In this document: piece after piece, positions 7,264 to 8,105 of the stretch
Position numbering within the stretch: the first letter of the stretch is position 1
Layout: each line of letters begins with the position of its first letter
From: Clostridiaceae bacterium
GTDB taxonomy: Bacteria > Bacillota > Clostridia > DSM-8532
NCBI GenBank assembly: GCA_012727625.1
Contig: JAAYGP010000172.1
Location: 1-8,105 of the forward strand
DNA length: 8,105 nt
Direction: 5' to 3'
The notes under the pieces: generated by a model
Database searches by the model: none
What the model was told of the DNA's origin: nothing
What the model saw: the letters and a program-made list of their open reading frames with translations, nothing else
Translations under genes and position numbers: made by a program

Positions 7264-8105
7264 TCAGTATTTTCCCTCATACAAATCATCAATCAGCTTT
7301 TTCAAATCATTTAGTTTCTCTTTTATTATGGCAGGGGTAAACACACCGCCCCGGACTGTACCCGCTCCCTCACAGGAAAAACCAATTCGGGAATCCTCTC
7401 TGCACAAACGTAATGCTTGCCCCGCAGACTCAAGTTCCCGCTGGCAAACGGTAATCAGTGCTTTTTTCACAGCATCGCTTTTTGTCTTCAAATACTCATC
7501 CCGAAGGTTTATAAAAATAATGAAATTAATCATTGAGCTTACCTGCAAATAATGGGTCTTTGCTATTCTAAGCTCATGCTCAAATTTTTCACGCGATAAT
7601 CCTTGTGGTACTTTCAAATAAGCTTTCTCCATATGGGCAATCCCATCCAGATAACACTTGTTAAAGGCTTCCATACACCTTAATACATCAGCATCCGTCC
7701 ATTTATCAACAATCTTTTTCAATACAGGATCGGATATTTCGGTATCAATCATCAGGCAGCTCACTTTTGTCCATGTGAGATCCTTTACATGACCGCGGGA
7801 ACGTTTCCTTGGCGGCTCTTTATCCGGGTCCATATAATATGGCTGTGCCGGAGCCATTTGCAGGTGACCTGGATACCGGCACACTCCTGCAGTATAGGGG
7901 AAATAATCTGAAAATGCTTTACTGAAGCACTGCCATGCCGCGATTATATCTTTTGCGGCATCAGCCCCATAGTTCATAACAGCTGTAATATACACCCTGT
8001 CCTCTGCGGATACTTCCTTTTCAGGTGAGGACACATATTCATACATATTAAGACGCGCTAGATCTGAACAAGGTGAAGGCGTGAATCCTATATGAATATA
8101 ATTTG
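7264..8105 (-). CDS. C-terminal part of a large glycoside-hydrolase-like protein (cut by window edge)
   Basis: The frame is open from the right edge to the TGA at 7264, about 280 residues. An ATG at 8046 is in frame but the coding sequence clearly continues upstream of it, so it should not be taken as the start. Near the edge the reading GFTPSP, later DIIAAWQCFSKAFSDYFPY, and then a Pro/Tyr-rich stretch (MAPAQPYYMDPD) resemble the end of the catalytic part of large uncharacterised glycoside-hydrolase-like proteins from Paenibacillus and clostridia. The last ~170 residues are mostly helical and amphipathic, with a DSRIGF motif close to the end that recurs in such proteins. The catalytic residues would lie outside the window, so neither family nor activity can be confirmed. 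It is the first gene visible of the operon. The assignment is from memory of sequence pattern only. Confidence 0.45.
   Translation of the reverse strand, partial: NYIHIGFTPSPCSDLARLNMYEYVSSPEKEVSAEDRVYITAVMNYGADAAKDIIAAWQCFSKAFSDYFPYTAGVCRYPGHLQMAPAQPYYMDPDKEPPRKRSRGHVKDLTWTKVSCLMIDTEISDPVLKKIVDKWTDADVLRCMEAFNKCYLDGIAHMEKAYLKVPQGLSREKFEHELRIAKTHYLQVSSMINFIIFINLRDEYLKTKSDAVKKALITVCQRELESAGQALRLCREDSRIGFSCEGAGTVRGGVFTPAIIKEKLNDLKKLIDDLYEGKY

Overview
The window looks like part of a Firmicutes chromosome, most likely a clostridial or Paenibacillus-like carbohydrate degrader. This rests on the AT-leaning composition, strong GGAGG-type ribosome binding sites, and an LplB/YtcP/LipO-type sugar ABC transporter. 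The assignment is by family resemblance only; no rRNA or other marker gene is present. All recognisable genes lie on the minus strand, so transcription runs from right to left, and the operon starts beyond the right edge.

In transcription order: (1) the C-terminal part of a large glycoside-hydrolase-like protein (8105-7264, cut by the edge); (2) a DUF3604/PHP-type protein whose metal site is partly lost (7175-5631); (3) a two-domain carbon-nitrogen hydrolase whose first domain has lost its catalytic Cys and Glu while the second keeps the full triad (5573-3858); (4) a sugar-binding protein without its signal peptide and N-terminal part, whose frame runs into the end of the hydrolase gene (to 2678); (5) about 240 bp of non-coding DNA with a strong hairpin; (6) the first half of an LplB-like permease (2439-1972), joined out of frame to (7) the last ~33 codons of a second permease (1984-1883); (8) a second DUF3604 protein with an intact PHP metal site (1849-335). 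The left 334 bp hold no recognisable gene but contain a nested imperfect palindrome of about 240 bp.

The main reading is an operon for uptake and processing of an unidentified, probably carbohydrate-linked, substrate. A GH-like enzyme, two PHP-type presumed hydrolases and an amidase-like enzyme surround an ABC importer. The importer is broken at two separate junctions: hydrolase/binding protein, and permease 1/permease 2. The enzyme genes on either side remain intact. The leftover transporter frames carry no internal stops, so the deletions are either recent or an assembly artefact. The most unusual intact features are the paired active/degenerate copies: one normal and one degenerate PHP protein, and one normal and one dead nitrilase domain in a single chain.
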